The notes under the pieces were generated by a model. The model did not search any database. It had not been told where the DNA came from and saw only the letters and a program-made list of their open reading frames with translations. DNA of 17,745 nucleotides from contig CAYRZP010000036.1 of the NCBI GenBank assembly GCA_964428885.1, forward strand, positions 1 through 17,745, given 5' to 3'. The DNA comes from JAQVQN01 sp964428885 (GTDB taxonomy: Bacteria; Verrucomicrobiota; Kiritimatiellia; RFP12; UBA1067). Below are positions 15,396 to 17,745 of this stretch, piece by piece (position 1 is the first letter of the stretch; each line of letters begins with the position of its first letter). Position numbers and translations under genes: made by a program.

Positions 15396-15545
15396 AACCT
15401 TCATGGTTCGTGTTTATTAGTGTCCGTTCGTGGTTCAGGTCCCGGCCACTGCCCCCTAAAATCCTCTGCGGCCTCTGTGGTTTCATCCACCCGGTCACTG
15501 CCCTCTAAGAATCCTTCGTGCCTTCGTGGCGCCACCCCCCCCGGC
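15396..15545. repeat. Degenerate tandem intergenic repeats (about 49 bp)
   Basis: Two clear copies lie 49 bp apart. CACTGCCCCCTAAAATCCT (15447-15465) recurs as CACTGCCCTCTAAGAATCCT (15496-15515). Each is followed by a doubled heptamer-like motif: CTCTGCGGCCTCTGTGG in the first and CTTCGTGCCTTCGTGG in the second. A more divergent third unit, GTCCGTTCGTGGTTC (15422-15436) with TTCATGGTTCGTG before it, precedes them. The segment lies between convergent operons and has no coding potential that I can support. Confidence 0.6.
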
Positions 15546-15571
15546 CCATGCCAATCAGTGGCCCCAATCAT

Positions 15572-15592
15572 GTTGCGGGCTACGCCCGCAAC
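15572..15592. terminator. Perfect 9-bp hairpin spanning the oxidoreductase stop, possible bidirectional terminator
   Basis: GTTGCGGGC (15572-15580) and GCCCGCAAC (15584-15592) form a perfect stem with a 3-nt loop. It is at the junction of the rightward transglutaminase operon and the leftward oxidoreductase operon, and the TAG stop of the latter covers the stem-loop junction (15580-15582). Neither strand has a T-tract after the stem, so it is not a classical intrinsic terminator. A repeat-associated palindrome or an mRNA 3' end stabiliser is equally possible. Confidence 0.4.
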
Positions 15593-16836
15593 CCTTTGAG
15601 GTCCGGCCGCAGCGCCCGGTTCTCCGACATCAGACCTTCCAGCGTGAGCGTCCCGCGCCGCGCCGCCGCCTCGCGCCCCAGAATCGCGACGTAATTGCTG
15701 GAGACCGCGCGCGCGACATGGAGCCCGGAATAGTCGCCGTCGTCGATCGCGCGCCGGAAGGCCGCGATGTTAGTGCGCACGCTCGCCTCCGGATTCGGCA
15801 CGCCGCCGCTGAAATGCCGCGGCCCGCCGCGCACATACGCCTTGCCCGCGTACGACAGACAGGCCGTGCCCTGCGTTCCCTGCAATGACGCCGTCAGACG
15901 TCCGGCCCGGATCCAGTCGTGATAACTCCCCAGCACACCCTGGTGGCACCAGAGCGTCCCGTCGTCAAAAATGTAGACCACGGTGCCGGAGTCACGCGCG
16001 TCGCCGTGCGCGGAGGGCCTGAAAGCGGCCGACGCGCCCAGCGCCGCGACCGGCGACCGGCCCAGCGCCCACACGACCGCATCAATGATATGCACGTCAT
16101 AATGCACAATGTAGTCGCCGCCCAAAGCCACGTCGTTGCACCAGACCAGATCCTTCAGCCGGTTTTCAACCGTGGCCTCCAGCGGCGGATCCTGATATCC
16201 GTTGCCGCCGGCCCACCCTGACGAGAAGACTGTCTGAAGTTTGCCTAAAGCCCCGGCGCGTATTCGCTGCGCGACCTCCATGTTCACCGGATCGCAAGGC
16301 AATTGGTAATCGGCCTGAAAAACGATTCTGGCCGCGGCGGCCTTTTTGTACAAAGCCTCGATCTGCCGAGTGCCCGGCACGTCTACGGCCACCGGTTTCG
16401 CCATGTAGATGTGCAGCCCCGCCTCCAGCGCCGCCGCGGCGTGCTCGGGAAAGAAGAAGGGCGGGGTCTGCAGCACCACGGCCTCGACGCCCGATGCCAT
16501 CAGCCGTTTGTACCCCTCCAGCCCGGAGTAACAGGCGGCGGACGGCACGCCGAGCTGACGGCCCACGCGCGCCGACCGCTCCTCAAAATAATCGGCCACC
16601 GCCGTGAACACAAAACCACCGTTCGCGAGGAACAGGTTGCTGATCCAGGCGCCGCGTCCGCCGCAACCCACAAGCCCCAGCTTGATCTGGCGGCTGTATT
16701 TTTCCGGCGCCGCGCCAGCGGCCGCGTTGCCCGCCGCCTGCGACCGTGCCGACTCCGGCAAGAATGGCAGCGCCGTCATGCCCGCCTGCGCAATCCGCAG
16801 AAAGGCGCGCCGCCCGATGTGCCCGCTGTCGCTCAT
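15580..16836 (-). CDS. Tat-exported Gfo/Idh/MocA-family oxidoreductase
   Basis: Members are NAD(P)-dependent oxidoreductases acting on sugars, inositols or related compounds. The 418-residue product begins with a twin-arginine signal (GRRAFLRIAQAG, residues 8-19, then a hydrophobic stretch with an Ala-rich end), so it is probably exported to the periplasm. A Rossmann loop follows (LGLVGCGGRG, 53-62), then HIYMAKPVAVD where the family has EKP, and DVHIIDAVVWALG in the C-terminal domain. The ATG at 16836 is supported by GGAGG about 6 nt upstream, which overlaps the stop region of the response regulator gene. A longer frame to 17115 is antisense-free but lies within the regulator gene and is not plausible. 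The substrate cannot be told. The last codons lie in a perfect hairpin. Confidence 0.9.
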   Translation of the reverse strand: MSDSGHIGRRAFLRIAQAGMTALPFLPESARSQAAGNAAAGAAPEKYSRQIKLGLVGCGGRGAWISNLFLANGGFVFTAVADYFEERSARVGRQLGVPSAACYSGLEGYKRLMASGVEAVVLQTPPFFFPEHAAAALEAGLHIYMAKPVAVDVPGTRQIEALYKKAAAARIVFQADYQLPCDPVNMEVAQRIRAGALGKLQTVFSSGWAGGNGYQDPPLEATVENRLKDLVWCNDVALGGDYIVHYDVHIIDAVVWALGRSPVAALGASAAFRPSAHGDARDSGTVVYIFDDGTLWCHQGVLGSYHDWIRAGRLTASLQGTQGTACLSYAGKAYVRGGPRHFSGGVPNPEASVRTNIAAFRRAIDDGDYSGLHVARAVSSNYVAILGREAAARRGTLTLEGLMSENRALRPDLKGLRA

Positions 16837-16846
16837 GACCGCCTCC

Positions 16847-17518
16847 TCACTCGCCGGGCTGGTAACCCAGCCACCTTGCCACCGCCGCGTTCTTGGAACG
16901 CACATGCAGTTTCTTGTAGATCCGCAAAACGTAAGTGTGCACCGTGGCGAACGCCACATTGAGCCGCTCGGCGATCTCCTTGTAAGAAAACCCCTGCGCC
17001 AGCAGGTCCAGGACCTCTTTTTCGCGCGGCGCCAGCTCCTCGGCGTCACCCTCGCCGACGGGCGCGGCGCCCTGCGGCGGCGCCGACGGCTTGGCCTGCC
17101 TGCGAAAGGCGTCAACCACCTTGCGCGCCAACGCGCTGGTCATCGGCGCGCCGCCGCGGTGGATGTCGTGGATCGCCTCCATCAGGTCACGCGCCCGGGC
17201 CGGCTTGACCAGATAGCCGTGCGCGCCCGCCGCCAGCGCGCGGAAAAGATTGTCGGTGTCCTGATAAACCGTCAGCATCACGATCTGCAGGCCGGGCAGC
17301 TTGGCCGCCAGTTGCCGAACGCACTCGATGCCGTCCATGCCCGGCAGGTTGATGTCCATCACCGCCACCTGCGGTTCAAGCGCCGACGCCTGTGCCAGCG
17401 CCTCCTCGCCCGACCCGAACGCGCCGACACACCGGCACTCCGGGTCGCGTTCGACGATCTCGCGCAACCCGGACCTCAGGCGGCTGTCGTCCTCCACAAT
17501 AATGACCTTTATCGCCAT
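16847..17518 (-). CDS. NarL/FixJ-type response regulator
   Basis: The 223-residue protein is a two-component response regulator that should bind DNA when phosphorylated. The receiver domain (about 1-120) has the acidic pair D10-D11, the phospho-acceptor D55 in AVMDINLPGMDG, T83 in MLTVYQD and K105 in LVKPA. A linker rich in Pro and Ala follows. The C-terminal LuxR-type helix-turn-helix (about 161-215) reads LAPREKEVLDLLAQG, then SYKEIAERLNV and ATVHTYVLRIYKKLHVRS. No sensor kinase gene lies in the window. It precedes the oxidoreductase by 10 bp on the same strand, so the two are probably cotranscribed. No good Shine-Dalgarno precedes the ATG at 17518; the start is set by family length. Confidence 0.93.
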   Translation of the reverse strand: MAIKVIIVEDDSRLRSGLREIVERDPECRCVGAFGSGEEALAQASALEPQVAVMDINLPGMDGIECVRQLAAKLPGLQIVMLTVYQDTDNLFRALAAGAHGYLVKPARARDLMEAIHDIHRGGAPMTSALARKVVDAFRRQAKPSAPPQGAAPVGEGDAEELAPREKEVLDLLAQGFSYKEIAERLNVAFATVHTYVLRIYKKLHVRSKNAAVARWLGYQPGE

Positions 17519-17539
17519 GACAAAAAACCGACCGCAAAT

Positions 17540-17561
17540 TAAACCTTGTAAACCTTAACCT
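17540..17561. repeat. Three short direct repeats (TAAACCT) upstream of the response regulator
   Basis: TAAACCT at 17540-17546 and 17549-17555, then TAACCT at 17556-17561, lie 22-43 bp before the regulator ATG in the divergent gap facing the tRNA. A possible leftward promoter (TTGCCA at 17575-17580, 17 bp, TAAGGT at 17552-17557) overlaps them. They could be an operator, perhaps for autoregulation, but nothing in the sequence proves this. Confidence 0.3.
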
Positions 17562-17609
17562 GATGGCCGCCGCTTGGCAATTACAAAGCTCGCGCGCTCC
17601 ACGCCGGGC

Positions 17610-17639
17610 TTGACCCTCCCGTTCCATTTCAGTTATATT
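17610..17639 (+). promoter_or_regulatory. Sigma-70-type promoter for tRNA-Ser
   Basis: TTGACC (17610-17615, five of six) and TATATT (17634-17639, five of six) are 18 bp apart. Transcription would begin near 17646, about 7 nt before the mature tRNA 5' end at 17653, a normal distance for a stable RNA gene. This is the strongest promoter match in the window. Confidence 0.65.
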
Positions 17640-17652
17640 GACCGCGTTTCCC

Positions 17653-17742
17653 GGAGAGGTGGCAGAGCCTGGTTGAATGCACATGACTCGAAATCATGCG
17701 TGCCGCAAGGTACCGGGGGTTCGAATCCCTCCCTCTCCGCCA
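17653..17742 (+). tRNA. tRNA-Ser(CGA)
   Basis: The full cloverleaf is visible. The acceptor stem GGAGAGG (17653-17659) pairs with CCTCTCC (17732-17738), followed by discriminator G and an encoded CCA (17740-17742). The anticodon stem CATGA/TCATG encloses the loop CTCGAAA, giving anticodon CGA (17689-17691), which reads UCG. A long variable arm (GTGCC, GCAA loop, GGTAC) is the mark of a class II tRNA such as Ser. The T-loop TTCGAAT is normal. The gene ends 3 bp before the window edge. Confidence 0.97.
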
Positions 17743-17745
17743 ATC

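Noticed and set aside
15396..15545. CRISPR array
   Set aside because: The units are contiguous, degenerate and only two to three in number, with no unique spacers and no cas genes.
17653..17742. tRNA-Ser as an attachment site for an integrated element
   Set aside because: The tRNA is intact, but no integrase or duplicated 3' end is visible in the window and the flank ends 3 bp later.

Overview
The window is a GC-rich (about 65-70% in most genes) bacterial chromosome segment with dense, operon-style packing. A run of 100 N marks a scaffold gap, so this is a draft or metagenome assembly. The gene mix suggests the PVC group (Verrucomicrobiota, Kiritimatiellota, Lentisphaerota): a eukaryote-type UDP-sugar pyrophosphorylase, a Tat-exported Gfo/Idh/MocA oxidoreductase, a MoxR/DUF58/transglutaminase trio, and 'TTCGTGG'-type intergenic repeats. 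This placement is inferred from gene style only and is uncertain.

Layout. (1) 151-2076, minus strand: manC (GDP-mannose synthesis) then truA (tRNA pseudouridine synthase), reading left from a promoter near 2150. (2) 2077-2358: divergent intergenic region with a possible structured gmk leader RNA. (3) 2359-3506, plus strand: gmk then coaC. (4) 3496-10787, minus strand: a long run in transcription order prfB, UDP-sugar pyrophosphorylase, C5 DNA methyltransferase, restriction endonuclease, gpmI, and an N-acetylmuramoyl-alanine amidase cut by the gap. (5) 11009-15377, plus strand: MoxR ATPase, DUF58 protein and membrane transglutaminase, joined by two ATGA overlaps. (6) 15378-15579: short degenerate repeats and a perfect hairpin between convergent operons. 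(7) 15580-17518, minus strand: a LuxR-type response regulator followed by a Tat-signal oxidoreductase. (8) 17653-17742, plus strand: tRNA-Ser(CGA) with its own promoter.

The most notable item is the type II restriction-modification pair at 6238-8308. It has a lower GC content (47-52% in hand-counted lines against 67% in gpmI). It sits inside a housekeeping operon, and both outer junctions and the inner junction are overlapping stop/start codons (4, 8 and 4 nt). It therefore appears to be transcribed and translated as part of the host operon, with no room for its own promoter upstream of the methyltransferase start. The endonuclease has a clear PD-(D/E)XK site but I could not assign it to a named specificity family.

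Other points of interest are a gmk leader with mutually exclusive pairings, an RF2 gene without the programmed frameshift, a stand-alone CoaC without CoaB or rpoZ beside gmk, three tandem repeats at the C-terminus of the amidase, an anomalous TruA tail, and a stop codon placed in the loop of a 9-bp perfect hairpin.
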